The notes under the pieces: generated by a model | What the model saw: only the letters and a program-made list of their open reading frames with translations | Told to the model about the DNA's origin: nothing | Databases searched by the model: none | Position numbers and translations under genes: made by a program | NCBI GenBank assembly: GCA_038380795.1 | Contig: CM076263.1 | Coordinates: 10,592,709-10,656,708, forward strand | Reading direction: 5' to 3' | DNA length: 64,000 bases | Source: Pyrocephalus nanus | Taxonomy: Eukaryota; Chordata; Aves; Passeriformes; Tyrannidae | Shown: positions 41,201 to 56,200 of the stretch, in pieces | How positions within the stretch are numbered: the first letter of the stretch is position 1 | How the letters are laid out: the number at the start of each line of letters is the position of its first letter

Positions 41201-44200
41201 AACAAACTAGTCATAGTACAGCTTGATGATTTGAGACTAAATTATTGAAAGATCTTGTCAGATCTCCCGGCAGAACTCCTCTTCCGTGTAAGATGCGAGA
41301 GAACCCAGCTATTTCATATGCCAGACCCTAAAATTAACCATTTTAGCTTGTCTTCAAATTGACAAGGCAAGTTCTAAGGGAATACCACACTAACACCTCA
41401 GCAGTACGCCTTCTTTCTGCACTGAGGCACAGACAGCACTTCTAGAAGATTAGGACTAACACATTGGACAAACTGCAAGGACCAAGTGCATCAGCACTAG
41501 TGTCTCTCTGTAGTTACTTCTCACTTGAAGATGTACATTATGGCTTTGTCAGGGTGGTTAGGAAAGCACCCTGGGAGTTAGGAAAAGCACCTCAGGGAGC
41601 TAAGATGAGACATCTCAAACCACATTTAGCCATCAAAGTAATACCAGTTTCTCTAATTGCTCTAAACAAAATAATAGCAAATTGCAAAAATCAGACTGAA
41701 ATCAGATGAACTTCGAAGATTAAATTCTCAATTGAATATGATTCTATCTACCTTTCTTTGACATACCCACTAGGAAAACTCTGAACTTGGTTAATAAAAA
41801 GTAGCTTCTCTACATCAAATACATGTGAGAAATATAGACAATAGAACTAACATCTCACCAATTTAATTTTTTGCTCAATTTCAGACCAAAGTGAAGTGTT
41901 ATTTTAGTACTCAGAACAAATGTGAAGCAGTTTTTTGAGATATAGTTTCGAAAACCAGAACAGCACTTTAATAGACTAATGTTTGTGAATGCCTTTTCCA
42001 CATCATTAGCAGCATTCTGCAGAGAACAAGAATTATGTACCAGACTAATTATAATAAACTAATTCTCCATGACCTGCAATGTATGTATTGTGTTTAACTA
42101 GCTGGTCTAAAATACTGGTGAATTAGCTGAGGATACATGAAAAAGCTTCTTCTCAAGTGTTAAGCTGGGTACCCATTTCAGATAGCTTTCAATAATATAA
42201 GCTATTTGGGTTACCTATTCATCATTTGGTCTCATTTGTGATAGTTGTGTGGTTATATTGTTTATTTTGTGATCCTGATTCCAATTAAATCTGTTTGTCA
42301 GGAGATGTGAAGCAGCAGTCAGCTTGTGAAATGCTGACAAAACCAGTACCTTGGAGGGAATTTTTCAGAAACCCTTTAAGTCCACAGAAATGTTAATGCT
42401 AAAGTATATCTGGGATCTACAAAATGCAATTAGATTAGCTTCCCTTTCACTCTTGATCTATCAATTCTAATGAATTAAGTTTTGCTATCTCTAAAGTATC
42501 TATAAATTTTAAAAGTCACAGGCAAAGCTCAATACAGAAAGCATAAGGAAACTATAATTAATCATAGTGATCCCAGGCTAACTAAGCTGGAAATCAGAAA
42601 AGGAACATATCACAAAGACAATCTTCTGAGTTTAGCAACTGGCCTCTTCCAAGTGAAGGTCAAAAGCACTGATATGGTAAGCAAGATTTACTACACGTTT
42701 CAAAATGCTAAAGATTGGATTCATTCTGGCTTGAACTGCTCAAAGCCAGGTCAGATCTTTCACCATCATAGTTCAAAGGCCCATTGTGGCTCTCAGCAAA
42801 GTAAGCTGAGCAGATCTCTTCAACGTGGACTTTAGCAGGGTCTTGGTAATTCCCTTTCACAAAGGAGGTCTTGCCAGGAAAGCTTACACCAAATCTTTTA
42901 TGACTGCTCTCTGAGGCCCTGTCATTCTACTAAAATAAATAATTTAAAAGGAAGATATATGAAACACCTATTAAAAATGTGAAGTTTCCATCACTGGAAG
43001 TCTTTAAGTAAAGAATGAGAAAAATGTCAAATAGAAATACAATTTGCAAAGGGATAAAACAAATGACTTCTTGAAATTCCTTTTAGTTGTGTTTTTATAT
43101 GATTCAATGGCTTAGGACATACACTCGTCAGATTAGATAGGCTAATGCAGTTTCCACAAGCTACCAAGTCCTGCTTTTGTTTCCAAAGATGTTAAAAGCA
43201 AAAAAGCTGTCAGGCTTCAAGGAGGTAGAAGACACAAAAACTCAGTTTGAAGAAATAAACCATAGTTGTAAATACGTTCCCTACAAGTAAAGTACTCTTT
43301 ATTTAGTAAATAGTACAAGTAAAGTACTTTATTTAAAAGAAATTCACTAAAACCAGTGCTAAGACTGTGGATGTTACAGAATGTACAGATGTTCAGATGC
43401 CACACACACACACATATCATCCTGGAAACAAACCTACCACCAACATGCAGAACATGCAGAGTTCATTATACTTATTCTTCAATACACAGAACATTACTAA
43501 GCCATATATTCTGTTTGCCTGTTATCTCATTGTACAGTGTTATTCAATACGATGATGTAAACTAAAGCAATTTTTTAACAGTGCAAATGTCTTATCCCAA
43601 GGTTACAACAAAATCATTCACAACTGCTACATGTGTAGCTACACGCTACTGCATTTTCATAAAAAAACCCATGGACAATGGTGGAACCAATTAAAGCCCT
43701 AAAGCTACAACCCTTTGTGAAAACATCTCATCAGAAATAATAGATTTTTTTACATTGATGTTTTAAAGGAATGGAAAAGAAGAGAGGATCTAAAAGGTAC
43801 CAAAAGTAATTAGCACACATTAAAAGGTGTGGAAACGACTCTTACATCTACTTGGAAAGCTATTTCTATAAATTTGCTTCCATGGTCATTAAAAATGACC
43901 ATTAAAAATGTGATAAAATGGCCTTGATCCTACAAAAAGAACTGTTAAGCATTTTCCCATCACTTTGTAAAATAAAGTTGTAGAGAAAGAAACATGCAAA
44001 CATACCCAATACCTTACACATGCCATTAATACAGATATCTCGGCTGTGCCTTCCTTCAAAGCAAGGAGTACCATCAGTGACTGCATCAAGCATCTTCTCT
44101 GAAAAATGGCCATCTATTGGGCGACAGTGGAGCTCACAGGGGTTTGCTGAAAGGAAAAAAAAGATACTTTCTCAGACAGTACTTCAGGACATTTCACTGA

Positions 44201-47200
44201 ACAGGGACTGACAGTATGTCTTCACTGAACCATCTGCTCACTTTCCCTGGCATTTGGCAGAACTGGTCTAATTAGAAGAAGTGAGCAGAGCCAGGTCGTA
44301 TTGTTAAGAGTGACACAGGCCTGATAAATACCACTTGTGGATTTGTAGGAAGCAGCTGGAGGCAGGTACCCTCATACCTGCACGCTCTTCATCACTGCTG
44401 AGTTAGGCAGTAATGAGCCTGTCAGCTGTGATGGAGAAAGGTAGGGGAAATAAGCAAAGCCACCTGTCATTACTGGGGGGGTGGGAATGCCAAGGACACT
44501 GACAAGAAAGAGTTTTCCATCAACTGATGACTGAGTAATTTCAGAGATAATATAAACTTTTCACCACTCCTGTCAACCTCTCTCAGAGAGCAGTCAAATG
44601 GTTGCTTCTGATCTGCTGCACATCACTGATCATTTTCACCTATCTCTGGGTACTTAACAAATAATTTCAAGCACAGGTTTTTTTCCTGCTTGGCAACTTA
44701 TGAAATAGGGATAATACTGGTGAGTCTAACAAACCCAGGCTGTTCTTGTAAAAATGTCCACAGAAGTAACAGGGAGGAGAAAAGCTGTAGTAAAAGCAAC
44801 CAGTGGTCTCTGAAACAAGACTTTCTGTGACAGATTAGAGCCCTAGTCTATTCCATTCATGGAGTAAGAGCCAAACACACACCACCCTGCCTCACAGACA
44901 CTGGCTCTTGGGAATGGGAAATTTTGAAACTCAGACATCAGAGAGCCAAGTTTGACAAATAAATTGTGTACATGGAAGATGAGTTAGAGCTGAAGCTAGG
45001 ACAGAGCAAAGAGAGAGAAAACAACTTATATCTACTCCCTGAAAACTCTCCAGCTGAACCAGAATTACAGTAAAAATTGATGAAGGGCAGCAACAGAGGA
45101 CCTGTCTTCCAAGACCGCAGTCTATCCTGGTGCTAAAGCAAATTGTTCATGCTCAGCAAGCTGAAATGCTTTACTGGGAAAAGCAATGGGCCTTAAAACC
45201 AGCAGTCAGTAGGGACTTGAAGGTACCATTATTGAGTAATTTTAAAACAATGTCCCTGTGTGCAGCAGAGGAGCCACTGGTGAGTGACAGCTTTATCCTG
45301 TCCATGACAGAGTTGACAGAAGCCATTCCCTTGGTCTTAGAGGGATGCAGGGCAACTATAAGCCTTCCATGTAGTGGCTGATGAATTTCTTTCTTCCTCC
45401 TTTGTTGGCCTTGTTTGTGTCGTACAAAGAGCAGTGTTTTAAGAAATTTTTAGTAATGAGAGAAACTAAAACTTCTGATAGTGAAAACAAATGAAATAAT
45501 TTGCTACAAAAGGATTTATTCTTTTGGAGGAGGAAAATTTGCTCTCATTGCACTGGTCTGTGCAGCACCAACATACATATAACACCACACAGTACACAAA
45601 GGTGACTGCAGCTCCTGCCCTCAAAGGGCTTGAAGGTTAAGAACTGAATCCCAAGGAGCCTGAACTTTTTATTATGAACCTCATTCATGTAAACAAAACC
45701 TCTGCAAAACTGGGATTAAAAAAAAAAATTAATAAAAGGACAGTAAAGGAAATCCAAAACCTTAATGAGGACTTTTGTTTTTTCCCTCTTGTCAGCAGAG
45801 CTAAAATGGCATCTTAGGATTGTCAACAGTGTTGTGCTTGTGGCTTCTCAAATGAAAATGCCTTCGTAAAGTGCAACAAAGTGATCAGACCTGGAGGATT
45901 TGCATGGACCAAGGTTATACAACTGGTGGAATTCAAGGTGATGTGAATTGTGTTCAAGAATATTGATGGAAATGGAGCTATAAAAGATCCTCAAGCAAGA
46001 ACATAAAGTTTGTGACCCTTACCAGCCCTCAGCCCCTCTTTGAAAATGGCCAGCCATAATATGTATCCATCAGCTGTTTTGGTAAGAGCTGTCATGATAA
46101 GTGATAAAAGTAATTTTACTTCTGTCTGCAGAAATCTTTTTCTGACCATATTTCAATTGCTTTAGTGCTGTTAATTTTGTTTCACCTTGCCTACCTTCTC
46201 AATGAAGCATTTTTTAAAAAGGAAGAAAAACATCCTCATGACAAGAAGAATCCCAGAATTCCAGGTACTCTGTTACCTGCTCAGAATCGTCCCTGACAGA
46301 CACATAATTTACAGAAACTCATTTCAGCTTTTACATTGTTTGTAATGAAATATGTAGAGCAGCAGTTTGATATCTGTACTTCTACCCCAGTTGTGTGTTG
46401 ATGTAAGAAGAAATTTAATTTCAGAAATCACTAAGCAAGAAGCAGCTGACAGTGCTGACTGCTGATATATTCTTATCATAACTATGATGCTGTAAATATA
46501 TAACTCAAAATCAGCTCGGAGAGAGAGATTAACTCTCCTACTAAGTCAAAATAAATAGTAAAAATAAAAAGTAAAAATAACTAACACACAAAATTTCAGA
46601 CTTGTATAGGTTTTCTAGACATGAAAGCTTCACTGGTTTTCCTAATTGAAGTAGCTGAACTGAAATAGATCCTACCCACAAATTTTGCATTGCTTTTCTT
46701 TCTATACGTTTTCTACTAAGCCCCACTGGAAATGAGACGGCATTTTTCCCTCCACACAAACTTAGTTCTATCCAGTATTGATTTTTCACCTGCAGAAAGG
46801 CTGGTTGCGGCACCTAATTATACTAGCACTGTATTTGCCTTTCATCTTCTAGTATTATTTTCTTATTTATTGTTATTATTTATTATGGTTGAAGTCAGGG
46901 ACCTTGGCTCTATTATTCCAGGACTATAAATAGACTGTAACAGAATCAGCCACTGTTCTCCAAAAGTCTGATGTTTTAAACCCAGAACAGATAAAGATGT
47001 GGAAAGGACTTTCATTTATTATCAGAAAGCAAACTCACACACAAGGAAAACATATACATTTCCTGAAATGTAAACAAATACATTTGCTGAAATGATGGAA
47101 GACTGGCATTGAATTCGGACTCTTTTCTTATTTCAGTCCTGAAAAGTCTAAACTGAGATGAATATGAACACCAGGGTTGTTAGAAGGACCTCATTAAAGC

Positions 47201-50200
47201 AGCTGGTTAAGTTTCGACTACTTCAGCAAATTACTAATTCATGCTGAGACTTTAACAAAAATGCTGTCATCTTTGTAACTTTTAGGGCAAAATATACATA
47301 AATTCTTGCAATACAGCATATGCATGAAATACTAGATCCAATCTGTGAACACTCAGTAATGACCATATTCACAAAGTCCTTGTTCAAAGAAAGCACACCA
47401 AATTCCTGTTTAAACAGAGCTGATTTCTCCTCGCATAAAACCCACAGAATTTTACCCATCCTTCCACACCAAAGCAGAATCAAAACCACTCAGACTACTC
47501 CTGCTTAGATTGTATTTCTATCTAGAACAATAATATTAATTCCTCAAGCCCTACAGGTAATTGCTCTTAACACTTAACCACCCATACGGTGGTGAAGATT
47601 TCTGAATGTGCAACCTGAAGTTCCCTCCTACTGTTTTGGCCGTTTCTGCCTTACATACCTTTCACAGATGGGAAGAACTGCTGGATCTGTCTCTCTCTGG
47701 GGTTTCCTGTACTGCTTGAGTGGAGGGGATGGAAAGTTGAAATATGATGCACAAGGACAGAAAACTTGATGTCAAATCCAAGTTTAAAAGCAGAAGAGCT
47801 ACATTCAAACTGAGTTGGTAAGACCAGGGTAAGACCAGCTTTGTGAAGTCAATTAACAAGGTCAAAGAACTGCTTGGACCTCACGAACTTCTTCCAGTTT
47901 TGAGCACAACACTGCACAGAGACATGCGATCTTGCTAGACTTGTATCTCTACTACTCAGGCTCATGCCTGCTAAATACTCTTTCAAAGTTTCCTTGAGCA
48001 GTTGGCATTTAGCTGTCTCCTTGTCCTCCTTTCCAGAGTAAAACTTGCTTCTCTCAATCTATGTTTTTCTAATCACAGAACCACTGAATGCTTTGCATTG
48101 AAAAAGACCTTAAAGATCATCCATCCCTTCTGCCATGGGCAGGGACAACTTCCACTAGACCACACTGTTCAAAGCCCCATCGAATCTGGCCTTGAAGAGG
48201 GATGGGGTATCCACAACTTCTCTGGGCAACCTGTTCTAGTGCCTCACCACCCTCACAGTAAAGATTTTCTTCCTTATATCTAACCTAAACCTGTCCCCTG
48301 TCAGTTTAAAGCCATTCCCTTTGTCCTATCTCTACATCCTATCCTTGAAAAAAGTCCCTCAGTGACTCTTTGACTTCCATGTTGCTCTCCTGTAAACCTC
48401 CTCCAGTTGGCTGCATCCTTCAGCCAGTACCGCTCCTACCTGGACATCAGATTTCAGCTGAGGTGCCACCAACACTTAGCAGCCTAGAAAAATTCCATCT
48501 ATTCTTTTACATAGTGGCCACATCTTTCACCAAGATTATGCTGCTAATTTGACCAGAGACAAGATCAATCCTCTAATATAAAGGACAAACACAGATGTAA
48601 TGGAATCTCAAGCCGCAGAGTTCCCATAAGTGCCCACTGACTTATCTGTAATCAGAATGCGACTGGGGAAGCAAGCCAGCAAAGCTGGCATGTGATTCTT
48701 TCCCCCCTATCTATACTATAACAAAGTTCAGATTCACCATGTGCAAACAGAACAACATGAAGATAACTAGAAAGGAACGTATTTCCTTCCCACTTTAAAT
48801 TTGTTTACCTTGTAGCTGACTCCCATGAGTTCCCATGCAGGAAGGATCCAGCTTAACCTGACTAAGAAGGATGTAATTAATGTGTCTGTCAGCAGAAGAT
48901 AAGGCTTCAATGTTTTTCCCTACTTCACAAGGAAGAATAGAGGTGAGCCTCTTCTCTTCAAACCCTCACCTCTACGAAAACTCAGAACTGGCTGTGCAAA
49001 TCCAAACCAAAGAAAATTAGACAAGACAATTACCAAACACAGACAAAAGAGGAGGGGGGAAAAAGCTCAGGTGAAGCTACTTGACCACTTTAACCAAGTT
49101 TGGAACTCCAAAAGAAACTTCTTTATTTTGAAACAGTGGCAATAGAAACATTATTTCATGTTTTTACCTCAGCCCCTGTGACTGTATGAGAACAGATCTT
49201 ACTTGATAGACAGACATATTTTGAAATAAATACAAAATTTAAAACAGTTTAACAACACAAACCCTATCTGACAGTACATGAAATGATCCTGGCACCAACT
49301 GGGAAAATAAAGGTGGTTACAGGGTACTGAAGTTACACGATAATAAAGTTAGTTACATGGTCTTGTAGGTGGAAGTTAAGCTATCAGATTCTTAAAAATG
49401 GAATTTGTCAAATGGTATGAAATAAATAAATGTGGGGTCAGCCTGATGGCAAGAGAAGTAGACTAGCCCCAAAGTCTGACTGAACTGACAGAACAGGGGC
49501 TTGGATCGTGAAAAAAATTCAGCAAATATCCTGCTTAAAGCTGCTGGACAGTTTAGTCACCCTTGAACTTGAAAGTCCCCATCATTTTCAGGCTCCCAGG
49601 GATACTCAGAGGCTCCAGTTGAGCACGTGTGTTTCTGCGGTCCAGGGCAACTCCATAAAAGGACTATGTGAGTTTCCCAACAGGCACAAAGTCATTTAAA
49701 ACAGAAAATTCTGAACTAGAACCTAAACATAGGTAGCCTAGGTAACAGCAAGATACCATTTACTGCTTCTCTGCCAGGCTGCTTTTTAAAGCTGTTTGTT
49801 GCATCTCATTGTATATTAAATCATAAGCTATTCAAAAACAGGTTTTTGTCCTCTAGTGAAGGTACAAGTCACACAACAGAAAAGACTGTTTAGTTATGTG
49901 ACATTCAGTATAATTGCTTTATGTAAGCTATGAAATTAAAGCCAGGAGACAGAGTTGTGACCATCCAGATAATTCACTGTTTTTTCCTGCAAGATGAAGG
50001 AACACAGAATGTCTAAAATGTCACAGAATGTCTAGCTCGGGAATTCATCTCCTCAGCTTAACACATCCACGCAAAATCTGTACGTGCATTCAGGGTCTAG
50101 GAAAGCTCACTTTTCTTTTCCCCTTATATCCCATGTGCAGCATGACAGGATTTAAAATGACTGACACTAAAACAGAAGCTATACTGGGTTTGAGTGGCAA

Positions 50201-53200
50201 GATTTTGTAAGGGGGGGCTATAGGGGAGGGTTCTGTAAGCAGCTGCCAGAAGCTTCTCCCATGTCCAACAGAGCCAATGCCAGACAGATCCAAGATGGTC
50301 TTGATGCTGGTCATGGCCAAACCCATCAGCAAGGGTAGCAGCATTTCCGGGATAATATATTCAAGAAAGAGAAAAAAACTGCTGCACAACTGCTGTCAGG
50401 AGAGAGGAGTGAGAATGTGTGAGAGGAACAGCTCTGTAGGCACCAAAGTCAGTGAAGGAGGAGGGGGAGAAGGTGCTCCAGCTGTCAGAACTGAAGTTCC
50501 ATGGCAGTGTGCAGTGCAGAGCATGGTGAGGCAGCTGTGCCCCTGCAGTCCCTGGAGGTCCAGGGAGGAACAGAGATCCACTTGCATTCCATTGCACTGG
50601 AGCAGGTGGATGTGCCCGAAGGAGGCTGTGACCCCATGGGAAGCCCGTGCTGGGGCAGGCTCCTGGCAGGACCTGTGGCCCATGGAGAGAGGAGCCCACA
50701 CTAGCGCAGCTTTGCTGGCAGGAGAGGTTCAAGGAATACTGTCTCTGCTGGAAGAGAGGAACAGCAGGAGGAAGGACGAAGCAGCAGAGACAATGTGTGA
50801 AGAGCTGTCCACAGTCCCCATTCAACATTCCACTGCACTGCTGTGGGGGAGGAGGTAGACAAAATTATGAGTCAGGTTAAGCCTGGGAAGAAGGGAGGAG
50901 TGGGTGGAAGGTGTTTTAGAGTTTGGTTTTTATTTCCCATTACCCTTCTCTGATTTGATTGGTAATAAAGTAATTTCCCCAAGTCAAGCCTGTTTTGCCC
51001 ATGATGGTAACTAGTGAGTGATCTCTCCTTGCTCTTAGCTTGACCAACAAGCCTTTTATTATATTCTCTCTTCCCTGTCCAGCCAAGGAAGGGAGTGACA
51101 CAGTGGGCATCTGGTATCCAGCCAGGACTAACCCAGCACAAAAGCCAAAACCTTCCTGGCAGCAAGCTAAAGTATTAACAGAATGCCATTAAAAGTCTTT
51201 AATATTGGATTGCACAAGTAAAGGGAAAAAGTAAGGGAAGCTGGTATACACTGACAATGGTTGGTGTACTTACAACATGGAGGATATTGTGAGTAAGTCT
51301 CAAAATCATCTTGCTTCTGTGGGGGGAAAAAACCACCCACCCTCAGCTATACAATGATGAGGTCAGATGAAGGACCAGCACAGAAGTTGTCCAACTCTCC
51401 ACTTATACGACTGTTAATAGGAGAGCCTGCCTCTCTGAGGAAGCCAGTATTATTTTAAGTTTAGAGTTTAGCAGCAAGAAAACACTTCAAATGCTGTTAA
51501 TAGAACGTAAGACTGAAAGTGCAAATATTAAGGACCTCACAGATAATGGGGAGGAGATGTAACTCTAGGTTGAAATTCTGGCTGCTGAGAAAATGGGTGA
51601 AAACAGTCAAAAAGCTTTTTAAGCCACTGAAAAAGATGTTTCCTTGGTACTTGAAGGATTTTGCAAAGGATGTTCCAGATGAAATATATCAGGCTCAGCA
51701 GAAAGCATTTATAAAATGCTTTGCCTTACAGTGTTTATGATTTTTAAAGCCCTTTAAAAACAGATCTTCTGCAACAAATGCACACGCAGAACTACCGCTT
51801 CTATGCCTCTATTCAAGAGAGGACATGAATAGAGTCAAGGCTGCACCCTGCAGTGGTACACCCTGATTAACAGAGGTCTGGAATCCCAATTGCAATGGCA
51901 GGTGACTGCAGAAAATGTTTTAAGAGTTTGGTTTTGGCATAAACCTTAGGCTGTTATCATTTGCCAGGGTTTTATTGGGAGTCATTAAAAAAAAAAAAAA
52001 CCACAACCTTTTTGTATCAACCATATTTTCTTTCATTAGAAATTTTCCTGGAAGCCTGTCTGCTCTAGGTTCATCTGCAATTTTTTAGATGAAATTGAAA
52101 CAGTAGCTGAAATCTAGGAAACCAATTCAGAACTCCCAAAAACCGAAACTGCAATGAACATCCTGGCAAATGAAACTGGAACTTCACCCTTGATCTTCAT
52201 TACCTTAACCGGCTTGTTTTTTCATAAAAAAATACATTGCTAGCAAGTTTGGTGATGATACAATGCTGGGGGGGAGTGACTGATATACCTGAAGGCTGTG
52301 CTGCTATTCAGTGGTGCCTCTGTAGGCTGAAAAGCTGGGTGGAGGAAAACCCTAATGAGGTTCAACAAGGGCAAGTGTAGAGTCCTGCACTTGGGTAGGA
52401 ATAACCCCAAGTACCAGCACAGGTCAGGGTCTTCAGAGCAGCTCTGCAGAGAAGGACCTAGGACTCTTGGTGGCTGTGGCAAGTTGACCATGAGCCAGCA
52501 AGTGTGGCTTTGCCACCAGGAGGGCCAGTGGTATCCCGGGGTGCATTGGGAAGTGTGTGGCCAGCAGGTCAAGGGAGGTGATCCTCTCCTTCCTACTTGT
52601 CCCTAGTGAGGCCACATTTGGAGTACTGAGTCCAGTTCTGGGCTCCTCAGTGACAGAAAGACAAGGAACTACCGGAGAGAGGCCAGTGGAGGCCACAGAG
52701 ATGATAAAGCGCCTCAAGCATCTCTCTTACGAGGAGAGACTGCAGGAGCTGGGCCTGTTTAGCCTAGAGAAGACTAAGAGGGGATCTCATTAATTCATAT
52801 AAGTACTTCAAAGGCAGGTGCCAAGAGGATGGTGTCAGTGGTGCCCAGCAACAAGAAAAGGAGCAATGGCCAAAAACTAAAACACAAGTCTCACCTTTAA
52901 CCTCTTTAGGTTAAAGGTGGCACAGCCCTGGAATAGGAATAAAGAAATAGGAATAGGAATAGAAATAGAAATAGGAATAGAAATAGGAATGTCCAGGAGC
53001 ATCTCTTTGGAGACATTCAAACTCTACTTGGAAGTGTTCCTGTGTAACCTGCTCTAGGTAACCCTGCCTTGGCAGCAGGGTTGGACTGGATGAGCTCCAG
53101 AGGTCCCTTTCAACCCTAACAATTCTACTTTACCCAGTGACTATACAGTGCTTGTACAGGATAATCTACACCTTACATTTATGCACACACCAAGAATCAA

Positions 53201-56200
53201 ACTGCATATATAATATACTGCATATAATATATAATACACTGCATATAATAACTGTTACGCTTGTATTTCATAACTAGCTGTTACAAAGCAAGTTATAAGG
53301 CAGAGTCATCAACTCTGTCTCTACAGTAGAGCTGTACTGAACTGAATACTGAATGATACTGAACCTGTTGAGATATTACTTTATCAGTTTGGTGTCAGGT
53401 ACACCTACCATGCAGATCTGAGTTTGAAAAGATGGCTTAGGCCTACCACAAACAATGAGCACAGACATGATTTCAACAGCTTTTCTTAGTGCTCAGTTCT
53501 TTTCACCAGGAACTGGACTAGATCCAATCACAGCCATTATCACCAGAGCCCTGAAAAAACACCTACATGTAGAGAACCACTGCCTTTGTGTGCAAACAAA
53601 GAGCACAAGCGCACACGGAGGCACACCAGATTTTTCTCTCTAATTAACTAAAAGACATACAGTTCAGTGCCCTCTTGCCCTGAAAATGGTTTCTCATGTG
53701 TCTGTAATTTGGCTTTTTATATAAAACATTAAAAAACATATGTAGCTTTGTACCTGTGTTATAAACAGGAACCCAGTGGTAGAATTCATTCTGGTAGGGA
53801 ACTGTGTCAAATTCACTGCATTGCATCTGACGGAAGGTTGGCAAGTCTTTGCGACACGGGCTGATGTTACACATGCGATAGCGTTTCCTTTCTCCAGTGC
53901 AGTAGTCTCCTCCAAACTGTGGTCTAAAAGAGGAACAATGAGATTGGGGCATAATACTCTGCATAAAAAAATAATTTTAAATGAAAAAATGTATTTCAGG
54001 TTCCAGAGGCAGAACAAGGTGAATCCTTGACAGGCTAGAGATACTGTTCACATGTTTACTCAATTACTCAAACATGTCATTATGGAGCACAAAAATCTAT
54101 GTATCCCAAAGTAGTGTTTGGCATCACATGGCTGAGCTCACAATCAATTAACTTATCAAAGGAACCCCCCCTAAAATCCCATACTTTCCAGAACATTTAA
54201 CAGTTCACTCAGAAAAGGCAAATTAATTCTGCTGTTAGGCACCCTTTTAGTAATTTCTGAAAATGAGACGTAGAGTCATTAACTAATTCTGTACTAGCTA
54301 ATTCTGCCTTTCATGTTCTGTACCTGACAACTCACATATCTGAAGCTCAAACAAAGCTGATGACTAAAACAGAACATGCAAAATGAGTTCTATGGGTCAG
54401 ATTGCGAGATATTGTTCTCAGCTGGTGCCTGAGTACATTTATTTATTCACTGCAGTATTAATAAAGTAGTATTTTTATAATTTCTGCAAAGTCTGAACGC
54501 TAAACAACAGGGTTGGGGGGTTTCCATTTTGTGTAGAAATAATGTCCATGGAGGGTAAGGATTAGAGAACAAGAGGACTATTGCCAAAGATAAGCCAACT
54601 GAATTTCACACAGGTATGCTTAACTTGGAAGGAGACGTGTCAGGAAATCTGTTGGTTTGGCACCTGCTGGTAACAGTCTCATACAAAAGAGCTTACAGTG
54701 TCCTAAGAACCTGAAAGATCTTGGAAAAAAAAGGTAAGAAAAGATTGTGCACTCAGCTTACTCTGGGTTATCGCACGGTCTCTCTGCGCTTTGAACTCCT
54801 GCCCCACATGTCCTTGTGCAATGGGACCAGGATGACCAAATCCCCCATCCGCCATGGATGACTTCAGGAGTCTTGCCTACTGTAATACACTCACCAGAGA
54901 AGCACCACTGAGGATAGAAGAGAAAGCACAAGCGGCTTAAGATCATTACCACAGGAAATGTTACTGTGAATTATTTGTTATTTTGATTCTGAAGGCTGAA
55001 CACTTAAGTGGATGTATAAATGAAGATGTCATAGGATGACCTTCTTTTACTCTGAACAATGGCAGAGCTATTCATGACTCCTCAGCTGCCCTTTTGCAGG
55101 CAGCACAGCTTGCCAGCAGTGTGGTTCACAGTCACCTTGTTTTCTCCACACTGAGTGCCGTCCGCAGCTGCATCCAGTTTGGAGCGGCAGGAGCCTTTCA
55201 CCGAGCACCAGAGCGTTTGGCAAAGGTTCTGAAAACGAAAGAAAATGGCAGCAGTATGAAGCAGGCCAAGATTTTCAAAAGTCTCCTACAATTTTGTACA
55301 TCCATTTACAAATCCTTCTAAGTATTGTATTTCCAGAGGAAAATGTTTGGGGCTTTCCACAAGTTAGGACCCACCAAGAGTCCAAATTTAGGTACTTGTC
55401 CTTACTGTACAAGGAGGGACTATTCAACAAATCAAAAATGGTAAATACCATCAAATGCATTCTCTGAACTACATAAGTACAAATATTCTCCTCACTGGCT
55501 GCTCAGCTCCCAGCTGCTAACAGCAATGGCTTAACAAACTGTGGCAACTACTTTTTATAGCTCAGGTGAACAGAAAATTGTACTATTTTCATTTGATGAG
55601 TACTAATGAATACCACGTTCAATTTTGCATTGCTGTCTGCCTGAAAACAGGCAGCAAAATCAAAGAAGGTTACAGATGCCAGCCAGGTAAGTACAAACAA
55701 TATCATGTTTCCAAGTACAACAGACAGTTAATACTAACGGAGGTCCCAAAACCAGATGAGCAAAAAGTGATCAGGTCTCTTAAAAGATCAGCTACGCAGA
55801 TGGCAGGGAAATTATCTAAAACAAGGCAGTCCAGGCTAGCTGGCGGAGAAAAAAACGTAATGGGCTGTGTAGAGTAAGGGTTCAGGTGAGTGGATGCTTG
55901 CATATTAAGCAACTCAGAAGCTGGTGCCACTTCTGTACAGTTGATTGCCAATAAAGCACAGGATTCCAGCTGCTGCTCCACGTGCAGTGGTCAGCTCCAC
56001 AGATGAGACAGAAACTCCTGAGAGTCAACAAAACAAGCAGGGCGAGAAACATTACATCTACCTTATATCAAATCAGCTGCACTCAATCAGCACTATTCTC
56101 TAGAGAGTAAAGATAGACAACAAGGGCTATTCCTCCCTCCTCAGTTCCCACGCATTCCAGCTTCTCTTGTTTGACACACAGGAGCCCTCCATGCTTAAGA

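Larger units (their letters stand above)
36444..44012 (-). other. ADAMTS12: Intron w8-w9 of ADAMTS12
   Basis: 7.6 kb. It holds a CR1 copy on the + strand (39440-40005), a perfect 25-base inverted repeat (40496-40579) and a short CA/TA repeat near 43400-43417. No gene recognised. Confidence 0.85.
44147..53753 (-). other. ADAMTS12: Intron w7-w8 of ADAMTS12 (largest in window)
   Basis: 9.6 kb and the most repeat-rich interval. It has a CR1 copy on the minus strand (48072-48480), an ERV-type LTR (about 50180-51145) and a CR1 copy on the + strand (52235-53132) carrying a hexamer microsatellite. An AT repeat lies near 53200-53250. No host gene seen. Confidence 0.85.

Noticed and set aside
43882..43902. 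Nine-base-arm hairpin about 110 bases inside the intron after exon w8
   Set aside because: The arms are short and low-complexity (ATGGTCATT), with no sign of function.
50277..50858. 193-codon open frame on the + strand, the second longest open frame noted
   Set aside because: It lies within the GC-richer LTR-like block, shows no recognisable protein domain, and several other frames are also open there.
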